Of a stretch of DNA of 64,000 nucleotides, positions 1 through 9,199 are shown in pieces. Position numbers and translations under genes: made by a program. The notes beneath the pieces are model-generated. The model worked only from the letters and a program-made list of their open reading frames with translations. It searched no databases and was not told the DNA's origin. Every line of letters starts with the position of its first letter. The stretch's first letter is position 1. This stretch comes from Pedobacter nutrimenti. Its GTDB lineage: Bacteria; Bacteroidota; Bacteroidia; Sphingobacteriales; Sphingobacteriaceae. Location: NCBI RefSeq assembly GCF_003208655.1, contig NZ_QKLU01000001.1, positions 620,001-684,000 of the forward strand. Reading direction: 5' to 3'.

Positions 1-1453
1 CCCTGCCTCCACCTGCACTTGCAGGCGCAGTTACCCCCCATCGACGGGCATCCAGAAAAGCAACGCCTCTGAGAAACAAACCTATTCTGCGCTCTTTACG
101 CAGTTCCTCAATGGCCTGCGTCTGGGTTAAACCTGTTCCGGAAACATGCGCCAGTCCGGCTCCCTGAGCATCCCTGACCTGATCTATCAAGGTCAAACCT
201 GCATCTATATTTCCAGCACTGCGGATCTGAACTTCAGCAAGCATCAATGCATTTTCTTCCCAGGAACCTGCATAAAAATGTTTGCCCACGTGCGCTTTGG
301 CGGTGGACCAGAATCCGCCGTTTTCAATGGCTGTTGGGGTATAACGTGACCCGAACTGTATACCACGGCTCCTGATGTTTACCACTGCACTCGGCAGTAC
401 CGTAATCCCTTTCACAAACCTTTGGTCACCAGGCTTAAAATCCTGCACCAAACGTTCACTTGTATACAACCAACCCGGATTTATATCGTTGTTGTTCCAT
501 AAAAAAGGATGTCCCTGAGTACCCGCAGTCAAATCATTTGTACTGTTTACGTCCATCCCCCTTACGAAGGCCTGATCACCTTTAACCAGTCCTTTAGCTG
601 CAAGACTGGCCACTTTAGTCCAAAGAGCAGCTGTCATTGCGCTTACTTTGGTATTGGTCAAAATATTTCTGGCCTGATAAGTATAACAGTTTCTAACCCA
701 CATGGAAGGAGTAATTTTTAACGAAGTCACGTTAAAACTAGGTGTAATGGCAACCATAGTTGCGGCATAATCGGCATCTCCGTCATTAATTGTTGATAAA
801 AGGGCAATGGCCTTATCGAAATTGGCATTTGCCTCTGCAATAATCGCGTCATGATCAACATAATTACTGTTGGTTGTGCCATCTGCACTATTGGTAATGA
901 TGCCTTTTGCAAAAAGCGACCCAATCTGTGAATAGGCTAAACCTTTCCACCAATACCCCCAGGCCTGCAAAGTAGCTTTTTCGCTGGCGGGTAATACCAA
1001 AGCAGGGCTGTTGAGTGCCTTCAGAAGTATATTTGCCTGTCCATTAGCCAGGTAAGCATCACTCCAGGGCACTTGAAATGCATTGCTTCCACTGGCGTCT
1101 GCAGCAAAATTATTCAGACTGGCCAGCTGCGCCTGTTGTGAAACCCCAAAAATATTAGGCACTTTAGTGTTGTATGGAGCAGGTAAAGTTATGCTGGAAA
1201 CCTGTTGGGTAAACCGCATTCCGAAATTGCCCACCGAAGAGATTTGTTCATCTCCCATAACACTGTTATAGAAAGTCGATTTGTCAAAGACTGATCCGCA
1301 CTGTACGAAAATGCCTAAAGCATAGTATTCTATCCCTACCTTCGTTTCTAAAGACACGAGCGAAGGACTATTGGGGTTATTTAGTTGTAAATCGGATTTT
1401 TTACATCCGGCACCTGCTATGGCAAGTGCAAAAATTATGATATATTTTTTCAT
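1..1453 (-). CDS. SusD/RagB-like outer-membrane nutrient-binding lipoprotein (partial, C-terminus beyond window edge)
   Basis: Read by eye as an open frame of 484 codons running off the left edge. SusD proteins are surface lipoproteins that cap the SusC transporter and bind glycans or other nutrients. The N-terminus is a lipoprotein signal with a lipobox ending AGAGC at residue 17. The interior is rich in Trp, Asn, Tyr and Ala as in the TPR-like SusD fold. The last visible part (LRKERRIGLFLRG, then LDARRWG) is the conserved C-terminal SusD region, so little is probably missing. The start lies 18 bp after the stop of the SusC gene, so the two are surely one operon. The substrate cannot be told; any accessory enzymes would lie outside the window. 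Confidence 0.9.
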   Translation of the reverse strand, partial: MKKYIIIFALAIAGAGCKKSDLQLNNPNSPSLVSLETKVGIEYYALGIFVQCGSVFDKSTFYNSVMGDEQISSVGNFGMRFTQQVSSITLPAPYNTKVPNIFGVSQQAQLASLNNFAADASGSNAFQVPWSDAYLANGQANILLKALNSPALVLPASEKATLQAWGYWWKGLAYSQIGSLFAKGIITNSADGTTNSNYVDHDAIIAEANANFDKAIALLSTINDGDADYAATMVAITPSFNVTSLKITPSMWVRNCYTYQARNILTNTKVSAMTAALWTKVASLAAKGLVKGDQAFVRGMDVNSTNDLTAGTQGHPFLWNNNDINPGWLYTSERLVQDFKPGDQRFVKGITVLPSAVVNIRSRGIQFGSRYTPTAIENGGFWSTAKAHVGKHFYAGSWEENALMLAEVQIRSAGNIDAGLTLIDQVRDAQGAGLAHVSGTGLTQTQAIEELRKERRIGLFLRGVAFLDARRWGVTAPASAGGGR

Positions 1454-1471
1454 TGTTTATGCTCTTAAAAG

Positions 1472-4400
1472 TTAAAATCCTATGTTTAAGCTAAACTGAT
1501 ATGATCTTACATTGGGCTGCATATAACGGTCAACTCCTCTGAAACTACCAATCCCGTTCAGCGCACCACCCTGACTATCCACAGAGCCAGTACTTTCCGG
1601 GTCCAGGCCTTTGTATTTGGTAAAGGTCAACAGGTTATGCCCAGATACAGTTACAGACAAGGTCCTTAACCATCTTTTGTTGACTACACCGGTCAGGTCA
1701 TAACTAATCGAAGCATCCCTCAAACGTAAAAAGCTGGCATCTTCAACAAACCAGGAAACCGGATTCAAGGTATTGTAATAACTGTCGTAATAATTTACAA
1801 AAGCGCCGGTTTGACCATTAATGGTTACTGGTCTGTCAAAATCTTTTGAAAGCCTGTCCCTGTACAACCATTGTCTGGTGCTGTTGTATACACTTTGACC
1901 TTTTACCCAGTCAAACTGTACAGCTACACTTAGTTTTTTGAAAATGGTAAACCTGTTAAATATAGATGAAGTGAAATCAGGATTTGAATTGCCAATATTG
2001 GTCAAATCATTAGAAGCTGAAATGACAGCCCTGTTTGTCCGAATGTCCACCACATTTCCATCCACCAGGGTGTAGTTGCCTACATCTGAAACTGGTATAT
2101 ACCTGCTTCCATCAGGTTTCAACTGATCAACACTACGTAAGGGTGTCTGACCCCAGAAAATACCCAGCTGCTGACCAGGGATAAGCGCAAATGCGCCACT
2201 ATAAATAGGAAGATTATTAGATATTTTATCAATAAAAGTTTTAGATGTAGCAAAACGCAGCCCTAGGTCCCAGGTAAAATTTTCGGCCTTATATCCGCTC
2301 ATGTCTAAAGAGAGGTCAATACCATGACTTTTTAAAGATACCAGGTTATCGACGGTCGATAAGAAACCGGAAGAAGGGGCGACCGGTGCATTCTGAATAA
2401 TATTTTTCGATTTTCTGTCCCAATAAGTTCCACTAAAAACAAATTGTGAAAACCATTGTCCTTTAAGGGGCGTAAAAGTTATGTCAGTTCCCAGTTCAAG
2501 TTCTTTGGTCACCTGTACCTGTAAATTAGGGTTGCGTGCAGTGGTTTGATTGGAAAGAGAAGAACCGGTTGGACCAATAGCCGCAACATCCAGTATCAAT
2601 TGCCTGTCATAAGCCCCAGGCTGTACACCGGCCTCTCCGTATGCACCTCTGACTTTCCAGTTGGATACAAGATTACGGGTCGAAAACAACTCCGAAGGAT
2701 TAAAATATACAGTAGCCCTTGGAAAGGTAAATGCTTTTGACTGGCCTCCAAAAGCCGATGAATAATCCGATCGGAAACCTCCTGAAACACCTAACAAATT
2801 GGCATATTCAATGGTCTGATTGACCAGGAAACCATACATTAAAGTTTCGTAATCAAAGCCGTCACCTGCCGTTTTCGTAGCAGCGGTATTGATGTTGTAA
2901 GGAGGATAAGGTGTAAGACCTGTGCCCTGAGCAAAATAATAGCGTCTTGATATTTTGCGTGCATCATAACTCACCTGGGTAATGGTTTTAATAGGGAGAT
3001 CAATATTAAAATCATTCTTAAAATCCGTACGGATGAAAGCACTACCGATCAAATACTGGCTTTTAAAATTGGTGTAGCTATTGGTAATCTGGCCGTTTGC
3101 TGGTCCCCAGGAGACTGCCTGATAACTGCTCAACTGATTTTTGTACATATCAAATCCATCAGAAACCGAGTAGTCCAGTGAATACTTGGCATCTAATTCC
3201 AGGTATTTAGGGAATTTGTAGTTCACTCCAAAATTTTCTACCAAGCGTGGCGTATTGGTATACCTTGTGCGATAATCCCGTTCTGTGAGTGAGTTATTCC
3301 CGTCAATATCCACACTTGGTTTTACCACGCGGAGTCCTGTGGAAGGATCTATGTAATTAAAGTTAATAAAAGGATAACTGTTAACCAGATTGAAGCGGCT
3401 ACCGGAAAGCAAGTTTTCGTGGGTATAGATAAACTGGGTGCTGTTTCTGATGGTCAGGCCTTTGGCCGGACTGAAACCCAGGTTCATGCTCAGGTTGGTC
3501 CGGTTGTAATTGTTACTAAAAACATCCTGCTGTGCCAGGTTAGATGCATTAAGGGCATAGTCCAGATTTGCATCACCGCCCCTGATGTTCACAGAGTTGG
3601 TGAAGGTATTGGCAACGCGGTAACCCTGATCAATATGATTGTAAACAGGTAGTTTGTAGGGCTTATTGTTCTGTATCTTAACGTCTGTTGCATAAGGCCC
3701 CTCCTGTGGTGAACTCCAGATCCCATGACTGTCTGCTGAAACAATTTTGCCTTCCGAGTCTAGAATATTACCAGCAGCATCCGTATCAAAATGGTGCATG
3801 GAGGCGACCAAAGGGTTTTTCTGTAATACCTTGTCCCTACTGTACCTGGATACCACATCAATAATCAGTTTTCCGTTACGTGTTCCTTTTTTGGTAAAAA
3901 CCTGAATAACCCCATTACCTCCATTGGCACCATACAGCATACCGCCCGCAGATCCTTTGACCAGCTCTACGCGGTCAACAGTTGAAGGATCCAGAACATC
4001 CAGCATGTCACTGCCTACCTGAACCCCGTCTATCAGGATTAATGGATTTGTTGAACCCAGATTGGTATATCCCCTGAGAATGATTTGTGCACCAGTTCCA
4101 GGTCTGCTGCTTGCCTGAATGATTTGTGCACCGGCAATCTGTCCGGTCAGGGCTTGACTGACAGATAAATTAGCACTTTTTGCAAAATCCTTATTGCCAA
4201 CAGCGGCTACATCAATGGCCACCTTTCTTTTTTCAGTAGCTGCCCCCACCCCTGTAACCACCACCTCATTCAAAGATTGGGCATCCGAAGAAATTACAAC
4301 TTCCACCACGTTACTGGAGCGAATATCTACTTCACGGCTCGTATAACCTAAAAATGAAATAATCAGTGTTTTTGCACCGGAAGGAACTTTTAAAGTAAAC

Positions 4401-4579
4401 TTTCCGTCGGCCCTGGTTGTGGTTCCGATCGTAGGTAATTCTTTTACTTTCACGGAAGCCCCTGGTATAGGCAATCCGTCTTCTCTTGCTTTAACATTAC
4501 CGTTTATGGTGCGCTCCTGAGCGAACACAAAAACAGGCAGTATAAACAAGAGGAACAAGTTTAGTACTAGTTTTTTCAT
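1472..4579 (-). CDS. SusC/RagA-type TonB-dependent outer membrane transporter
   Basis: A 1035-residue TonB-linked receptor that imports nutrients across the outer membrane together with the SusD lipoprotein encoded just downstream. I start it at an internal Met (MKKLVLNLFLLF) that begins a clean signal peptide ending FAQ; an upstream in-frame Met would add 21 polar residues. After the signal comes a carboxypeptidase-regulatory-like domain (about residues 24-105), then the plug with the SusC-type motif VVVTG, an LRG motif and NPLILIDGV, then a large beta barrel ending in Phe (SLNIGF), as expected for outer membrane insertion. Length is normal for SusC. No sigma/anti-sigma pair is next to it; the divergent neighbour is a LytTR regulator. 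Substrate unknown. Confidence 0.93.
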   Translation of the reverse strand: MKKLVLNLFLLFILPVFVFAQERTINGNVKAREDGLPIPGASVKVKELPTIGTTTRADGKFTLKVPSGAKTLIISFLGYTSREVDIRSSNVVEVVISSDAQSLNEVVVTGVGAATEKRKVAIDVAAVGNKDFAKSANLSVSQALTGQIAGAQIIQASSRPGTGAQIILRGYTNLGSTNPLILIDGVQVGSDMLDVLDPSTVDRVELVKGSAGGMLYGANGGNGVIQVFTKKGTRNGKLIIDVVSRYSRDKVLQKNPLVASMHHFDTDAAGNILDSEGKIVSADSHGIWSSPQEGPYATDVKIQNNKPYKLPVYNHIDQGYRVANTFTNSVNIRGGDANLDYALNASNLAQQDVFSNNYNRTNLSMNLGFSPAKGLTIRNSTQFIYTHENLLSGSRFNLVNSYPFINFNYIDPSTGLRVVKPSVDIDGNNSLTERDYRTRYTNTPRLVENFGVNYKFPKYLELDAKYSLDYSVSDGFDMYKNQLSSYQAVSWGPANGQITNSYTNFKSQYLIGSAFIRTDFKNDFNIDLPIKTITQVSYDARKISRRYYFAQGTGLTPYPPYNINTAATKTAGDGFDYETLMYGFLVNQTIEYANLLGVSGGFRSDYSSAFGGQSKAFTFPRATVYFNPSELFSTRNLVSNWKVRGAYGEAGVQPGAYDRQLILDVAAIGPTGSSLSNQTTARNPNLQVQVTKELELGTDITFTPLKGQWFSQFVFSGTYWDRKSKNIIQNAPVAPSSGFLSTVDNLVSLKSHGIDLSLDMSGYKAENFTWDLGLRFATSKTFIDKISNNLPIYSGAFALIPGQQLGIFWGQTPLRSVDQLKPDGSRYIPVSDVGNYTLVDGNVVDIRTNRAVISASNDLTNIGNSNPDFTSSIFNRFTIFKKLSVAVQFDWVKGQSVYNSTRQWLYRDRLSKDFDRPVTINGQTGAFVNYYDSYYNTLNPVSWFVEDASFLRLRDASISYDLTGVVNKRWLRTLSVTVSGHNLLTFTKYKGLDPESTGSVDSQGGALNGIGSFRGVDRYMQPNVRSYQFSLNIGF

Positions 4580-4748
4580 GAATTGATTTAGTTTAGGTAT
4601 TGATTGTATTAAGTTTTTGGAATTGTAACGATAATTTGACATTTTGTTGAGCCAAGCCTGCTAATGATTCCGTTCACCTATACACCGCTATTGTTTATTT
4701 TCTTGGGAACACTATGCTTTTTCCGGAAGGAAACCGTCGGTTTTTTAA

Positions 4749-4780
4749 ATAAACCAGCTGACATCCACCAGCTGGTTTAT
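4749..4780. repeat. Perfect 12-bp inverted repeat upstream of SusC
   Basis: Arms ATAAACCAGCTG and CAGCTGGTTTAT are exact reverse complements around an 8-nt loop. It sits about 170 bp upstream of the SusC start. On the minus strand the stem is followed by A rather than T residues, so it does not look like an intrinsic terminator of SusC transcription. It could be an operator or a leader-RNA hairpin. Confidence 0.6.
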
Positions 4781-4982
4781 CCTATTATTTACCTAAATTA
4801 TTAATCACCTATGCGACAATTAATAAGTCCTTTCCATCCGACCGCTCTATCCGAAATTGTAGTTCCTTTGAATTTAACCCGACAGGTGTTTATTAGTGCG
4901 ACGGGTAATCGTTTTATCCTGTGCGGTTATGTGACCTGAAGCCCTTGTCAGGACCGCCAAATTTTGTAGTCTTCTTTCCATA

Positions 4983-5013
4983 TAAGTTAGGTTTTGATAG
5001 TCCTAAAGTTAAA
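4983..5013 (+). promoter_or_regulatory. Candidate LytTR binding direct repeats
   Basis: TAAGTTAGG (4983-4991) fits the published LytTR half-site pattern [TA][AC][CA]GTTN[AG][TG] fully, and AAAGTTAAA (5005-5013) fits at 8 of 9 positions. The 13-bp spacer is the spacing known for this family. A further full match, TAAGTTTAG, lies at 5110-5118, just before the LytTR gene. The DNA is AT-rich, so chance matches are possible. Confidence 0.4.
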
Positions 5014-5135
5014 TGGGTAGAAACCGACAAATTATTAATACAGACCTGCTTTTTACACGAATCGTGTAAATTCATAAGACCTTAGAGAAAGCATTTAGAT
5101 TGACCTCAGTAAGTTTAGCATAAGGATTATTCATA

Positions 5136-6020
5136 ATGAACCATCAGTACAAATACGAGGATCATAATTTTAGAATGCGTTATTTTAGCGCTCGTTTTCT
5201 GCTCTTAACCTGCCTGGTGTTTACCTTTTGCACCACCTGGCCGGAATTAAAACTTGTTATTTATTCGCATCATCAGAACTGGCGATCTTATACTTCTCTT
5301 ATCGCCATATTTTCTGGCTATATGCTGCTAACTTCCATGGTTGATTACAGCACCAAAGTCCTGGATAAAAAATCCAGCTGGAGCAGAGAATTTACTAAAA
5401 GGATTTACCTTCAGCTGTTATTTGGCTGTCTAACCCCTCTGATCATCACCTTCTCTTTAATCAAACTGGCTTTATTTATTCTCGAAATGGATCTCTCCCA
5501 TATCTTATATACAGGACATTCCTTCTTTTTGATTCTGTTTATTGTCGTTACGCTAAATGCATTATATATGGGGGCTTATTTTTCCGGACTTCTGCATAAG
5601 GATCAAAAAATTAAAAAGAAACAGAAGAACGATTCATCCAAAGCACCTGTGAGTGCTTTTTTAAATTATAAGGAACATATTGTGATACCCAACGGACATG
5701 ATGAGATACAAATTCCACTTATAGACGTCTCCTACCTGTTTCGCGATGGAAGGGATATTCTATTAAAAACACACAACGGATCTATTTTTGCATTTTGGAG
5801 GCCGCTGGATAAAATAGAAAAAGAACTTGATCCGGCGCTTTTTTGCCGGATCAGCCGTTCCTGCATTATTTCCCGTCAGGCATTTCTTAAATATGAGGAC
5901 CTTTCGGGTGGTGGAATGCTTATTTTTTTAAAACAGCGCATAGAAATCAAAGTAAGCCGGGACAAAGCCCACTTTGTTAAATCCTGGCTGGAAAAAAAAG
6001 AGGAGGCACAGACGGTTTAA
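5136..6020 (+). CDS. Membrane-bound LytTR-family transcriptional regulator
   Basis: The protein has four predicted membrane helices in its first half (around residues 15-35, 50-66, 88-110 and 122-146), a short Lys-rich linker, then a LytTR DNA-binding domain (about residues 172-288; includes RSCIISRQAFLKYEDL). It lacks a receiver domain, so it is not a classical response regulator. The membrane half probably senses a signal or tethers the regulator. It is divergent from the SusC-SusD operon and has LytTR-like repeats upstream, so control of that operon and of itself is a fair inference. A second Met at residue 14 is an alternative start. Confidence 0.85.
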   Translation: MNHQYKYEDHNFRMRYFSARFLLLTCLVFTFCTTWPELKLVIYSHHQNWRSYTSLIAIFSGYMLLTSMVDYSTKVLDKKSSWSREFTKRIYLQLLFGCLTPLIITFSLIKLALFILEMDLSHILYTGHSFFLILFIVVTLNALYMGAYFSGLLHKDQKIKKKQKNDSSKAPVSAFLNYKEHIVIPNGHDEIQIPLIDVSYLFRDGRDILLKTHNGSIFAFWRPLDKIEKELDPALFCRISRSCIISRQAFLKYEDLSGGGMLIFLKQRIEIKVSRDKAHFVKSWLEKKEEAQTV

Positions 6021-6045
6021 ATTCCGGTCGTCCTCCTCTTTTTTT
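5993..6045. terminator. Bidirectional intrinsic terminator
   Basis: A 14-bp perfect stem (AAAAAAAGAGGAGG with CCTCCTCTTTTTTT) with A- and T-tracts on both sides. The left arm lies inside the last codons of the LytTR gene. It sits between two convergent genes and can serve both. Confidence 0.85.
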
Positions 6046-6057
6046 AAATGACAATTT

Positions 6058-7176
6058 CTATCGGGGTTGTTGCTGGGTCACACAATGGATCATACCTCCA
6101 TTGGCGTACAAATTCCGGACATCTATCCCTACCACAACCCGGTCAGGATATAAACGCTGTATAATTCTGTTGGCCACCACATCGTTAGGGTCATTGTAAT
6201 TCGGGACCAGTACCCTTTTGTTTGCGATGTAGTAATTTACATAAGAACCTTTATAACCCAATTTTTTTCCATAAACCGTTTCTACATTATTTTTAGTTAA
6301 TGGAAGTTTAACCAGCGTATAGGGTGCCCCGTTTTTATCAGTTGCAGCATAAAGCGTATTGATATCTTCTTCAGGAACCTGCCAGTCCAGTAAATCATCG
6401 AAATCCATGGTCACCAGGGTCTTTGTATTGCCAAATCTTGCAAATCCGTCTATGTGCATGTCGGTAATTTCTAAACCTGCTTTTCCTTTTAACCAGATAA
6501 ATTTAGTTACTCCCAAATATTTGGTAAAAATAGCTTCTGCCTGTGATTGGCTCATTCCAGGGTTTCTGTTGTTGTTCAAAACAGCGCTTTTAGTTGCCAT
6601 TAAAACGCCTGCACCATCTATTTCAACTGCTCCGCCCTCATTGACCATAACGGCATTCAAATCAATTTTTGTACGGTTTTGGCTGCTGGCAATTTTTGAA
6701 GGAATCAGATCGCAATTCTGATAATCTGCTTTTTTGCCCCAGCCGTTAAAGCCCCAATCTTCTACAACCAGTTGGCCCTTGTTGTCTTTAACATAAATTG
6801 GCCCGTTGTCCCTTACCCAAACATCGTCGGTAGGATAAATTTTAAAATCAATATTTGTCAAAGAAATACCCGCATTATTCAATAAATTTATAATCCGGCT
6901 TTGTTCTTGTTCATCATAGGCAATAATATGAACCCTTTCACTCTCGGCCAGGGTTTGCGTCATTTTCACCCAGGTTGCATCAAGTCTGTTGCGATAGGTA
7001 GCTCCATATTGATACTGGTGAGGCCATTGCAACCAGGTTCCTTCATGTGGTGCAGATTCCTCTGGCATGGTGTACATTACTGTAGCATCCGCAGGCTGCA
7101 AGCTTTCATCTGCCTTCTGGCAGGAAGAAAATATAGTTAACAAGGAGATTATTAAGGATAGCATTTTGTTTTTCAT
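6058..7176 (-). CDS. Agmatine deiminase / peptidyl-arginine deiminase family lipoprotein
   Basis: Family members hydrolyse guanidino groups, for example agmatine to N-carbamoylputrescine plus ammonia. The sequence shows the AguA/PPAD fold motifs: PEESAPHEGTWLQWP near the start, DDVWVRDNGP, EGGAVEIDGAG, the His motif TDMHIDGFARF, and the C-terminal catalytic Cys motif NGGMIHCVTQQQP. The mature domain matches a typical AguA length (about 350 residues). Unlike cytosolic agmatine deiminases, it has a lipoprotein-type signal (TIFSSC, Cys about residue 19), so it probably acts in the periplasm or on the outer membrane. It may act on agmatine or on peptide arginines; sequence alone does not decide. 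It is a single-gene unit. Confidence 0.88.
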   Translation of the reverse strand: MKNKMLSLIISLLTIFSSCQKADESLQPADATVMYTMPEESAPHEGTWLQWPHQYQYGATYRNRLDATWVKMTQTLAESERVHIIAYDEQEQSRIINLLNNAGISLTNIDFKIYPTDDVWVRDNGPIYVKDNKGQLVVEDWGFNGWGKKADYQNCDLIPSKIASSQNRTKIDLNAVMVNEGGAVEIDGAGVLMATKSAVLNNNRNPGMSQSQAEAIFTKYLGVTKFIWLKGKAGLEITDMHIDGFARFGNTKTLVTMDFDDLLDWQVPEEDINTLYAATDKNGAPYTLVKLPLTKNNVETVYGKKLGYKGSYVNYYIANKRVLVPNYNDPNDVVANRIIQRLYPDRVVVGIDVRNLYANGGMIHCVTQQQPR

Positions 7177-7246
7177 TTTATTTAAACCATTATTTTCTTA
7201 CAAAAGAAGGGATATGGAAACCCGTTTTGTTGTCCAAAAATGACAA

Positions 7247-8074
7247 CTATTTTTTTTTGACCGGAATAAGAATCTCCGTTACAAAATTATCCTCATTTTC
7301 TGTGTGGTACTCATTTTTAACATAATGCTCTATGATCCCCGAACTGTCCAGCTCCAAATCGGTCTTAAAAAGCCAATCTATATAAATGCGCCGGTAAGTA
7401 TCTTCAATTAAGTTGTGGCTGCCCTTATGAATATATTTTGCATATCTGCCTCCCAGAATATGCGTTGAAAAGAATTGTTTGTTTAACGGATCTTTATTGA
7501 TGCAGGCCTCATACCTGCATTTCAACTTATCGGTAATCAAAGGCTGATCAACAATGATTCCAAAATATTGTGTTCCAGGACCTGCTTCAACCAGAGTGTC
7601 TATTTTCTCCCACAGGTTTTCTATATCAGGGCTGCTGTAGTTATTGGTTTGAATTCCAATATAAAATACCCTTACTTCCTTCAGGAAAACCAACTCCCGG
7701 CTAATGCTTTTGTCTTCCTGCCTAAACCGCTCTATGAAACTTTCAAAAATCCCAACTTTTTCTCTCCTGGCCCTCATCGGCGATATCTTAAACTGTTTTT
7801 TAAACGATTTCGAAAAAGCCTGCAAGCTTTCAAAACCTACAGAATAAGAAATACGGGTAACCGCATCAGAAGTATAAATAAGTTTTTTATACGCGTGCTC
7901 AAGTTTTAGTCTTTTTTGAAATGCCCCCAGCGATTCCTTGAAAATATTCTTGAAAACACGCTGAACGTTTCTATAAGAATAATTAGACAACTCTTCTAAT
8001 TTCTCAATTGGAATATCCTGATGGTAATGGGCTTCAATGTAATTGATGATATGCTGAATTTTTTCCAGGGCCAT
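7247..8074 (-). CDS. AraC-family regulator with C-terminal GyrI-like effector-binding domain
   Basis: The N-terminal third (about residues 5-105) is an AraC-type double helix-turn-helix, including ISYSVGFESLQAFSKSFKKQ, followed by an FKISP motif. The rest (about 125-275) resembles the GyrI-like small-molecule-binding domain seen in Rob/SoxS-like and multidrug-sensing regulators (FYIGIQTNN, NLWEKID, a FGIIVDQP strand, C-terminal ILIPVKK). This order (HTH first, effector domain last) suits a ligand-responsive activator. It is next to the deiminase-like gene on the same strand but 70 bp upstream, and divergent from another AraC gene. The ligand is unknown. Confidence 0.85.
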   Translation of the reverse strand: MALEKIQHIINYIEAHYHQDIPIEKLEELSNYSYRNVQRVFKNIFKESLGAFQKRLKLEHAYKKLIYTSDAVTRISYSVGFESLQAFSKSFKKQFKISPMRARREKVGIFESFIERFRQEDKSISRELVFLKEVRVFYIGIQTNNYSSPDIENLWEKIDTLVEAGPGTQYFGIIVDQPLITDKLKCRYEACINKDPLNKQFFSTHILGGRYAKYIHKGSHNLIEDTYRRIYIDWLFKTDLELDSSGIIEHYVKNEYHTENEDNFVTEILIPVKKK

Positions 8075-8247
8075 AGGAGTAAATTATATTCTTAATCCAA
8101 AAACCAAACCATCAATATAATTTCCTGTTCATCTGTACTCTGCATCAAAGACATAAGTAATATGTATTAATAATATTGTATTTTCGAATTTACGTGAAAA
8201 ATTGCATTTAACACCTTTGATACGACCACATTATTTAGTACAATCAA

Positions 8248-9096
8248 ATGAAACTGTTTTTGACTGACCCGAATTCCGGTGGACATTTATACTTATTCAA
8301 CCAGGAACAACATTTTGATCGTCACTTCTATAGTAAGGACCAGAACAATAAATACTTTACTATAGTTTGGAATCGCGGTGATGAGCAAACGGTCACCATT
8401 GACGGTGAAGAAGTTAACTTTCCTTCGCAACGTATTTTGCCCCTGATGTTTAACCAATCTTTTATTTTTGAACGTAGTTCAGATCTGGTTGCCTGGCAAT
8501 TTAACCGGGAATTTTACTGCATCATTGATCATGATTCTGAGGTGAGTTGTGTAGGTTTTCTTTTTGGAATAGGCCATAATTTGTTCATCAATTTAACCGA
8601 GGCAAGCCAGCAAAAGCTGTCTTTGCTACTTCATATGTTTATTTCTGAAATGAATACAGCAGATCATGTGCAAAACGATATGCTGGTCATGCTGCTCAAA
8701 AGGCTGATCATTACTGTTACACAACTGGCCAAATCAGAATACATTCCAGATCCAAAAATGCAGACCGACAGGTTCCACCTCATCCGCAAATTCAATCTGC
8801 TGGTCGAAGGCAATTTTCACAATGAACATTCTGTTCATTTTTATGCCCGGCAGCTCAATAAATCGCCCAAGACACTTTCAAATCTCTTTGCTTTGTTCCA
8901 GCAAAAGAGCCCTATTCAAATTATACAGGAACGCATAATTATTGAAGCAAAGCGGTTGTTGTACTACACAGACAAATCTGCCAAAGAAATAACTTATGAA
9001 CTGGGTTTCGAGGACCCCGCTTATTTTTGTAATTTCTTTAAAAAGCATACTTCCTACTCCCCAATTGGCTTTAGAAACAAAGACAATAATAATTAA
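8248..9096 (+). CDS. AraC-family transcriptional regulator
   Basis: The C-terminal about 100 residues form the AraC double helix-turn-helix (HSVHFYARQLNKSPKTLSNL for the first helix pair, then ITYELGFEDPAYFCNFFKKH and the closing SPIGFR). The N-terminal about 170 residues look like a cupin-type sensor with no recognisable ligand motif. The alpha/beta hydrolase gene begins about 100 bp downstream on the same strand, so it is a plausible target. A weak promoter-like CACCTTTG (one mismatch to TAnnTTTG) lies shortly before the start. Confidence 0.85.
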   Translation: MKLFLTDPNSGGHLYLFNQEQHFDRHFYSKDQNNKYFTIVWNRGDEQTVTIDGEEVNFPSQRILPLMFNQSFIFERSSDLVAWQFNREFYCIIDHDSEVSCVGFLFGIGHNLFINLTEASQQKLSLLLHMFISEMNTADHVQNDMLVMLLKRLIITVTQLAKSEYIPDPKMQTDRFHLIRKFNLLVEGNFHNEHSVHFYARQLNKSPKTLSNLFALFQQKSPIQIIQERIIIEAKRLLYYTDKSAKEITYELGFEDPAYFCNFFKKHTSYSPIGFRNKDNNN

Positions 9097-9199
9097 GGGA
9101 AAAAATTACAATCAACTGGGAAGTATGTCTATTCCCTTGCTTTGTTTTTCAAGCCACCTTTGTAGTGTTGATCAGAACAAAAAAATCAACATCAAAACA

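Larger units (their letters stand above)
4580..5135. other. Divergent intergenic region between the SusC gene and the LytTR gene
   Basis: About 550 bp without a convincing gene. It holds a perfect 12-bp inverted repeat (4749-4780) and candidate LytTR binding repeats (4983-5013 and 5110-5118), listed separately. No clear TAnnTTTG promoter was seen for either gene. Confidence 0.6.

Noticed and set aside
1..1453. SusD reading as a pseudogene because no stop was found
   Set aside because: The frame is open to the window edge and the C-terminal SusD motif is reached; it is cut by the edge, not broken.
8996..9199. Longer N-terminus for the alpha/beta hydrolase
   Set aside because: It would overlap the AraC gene by about 100 bp, and the internal Met begins a proper signal peptide.
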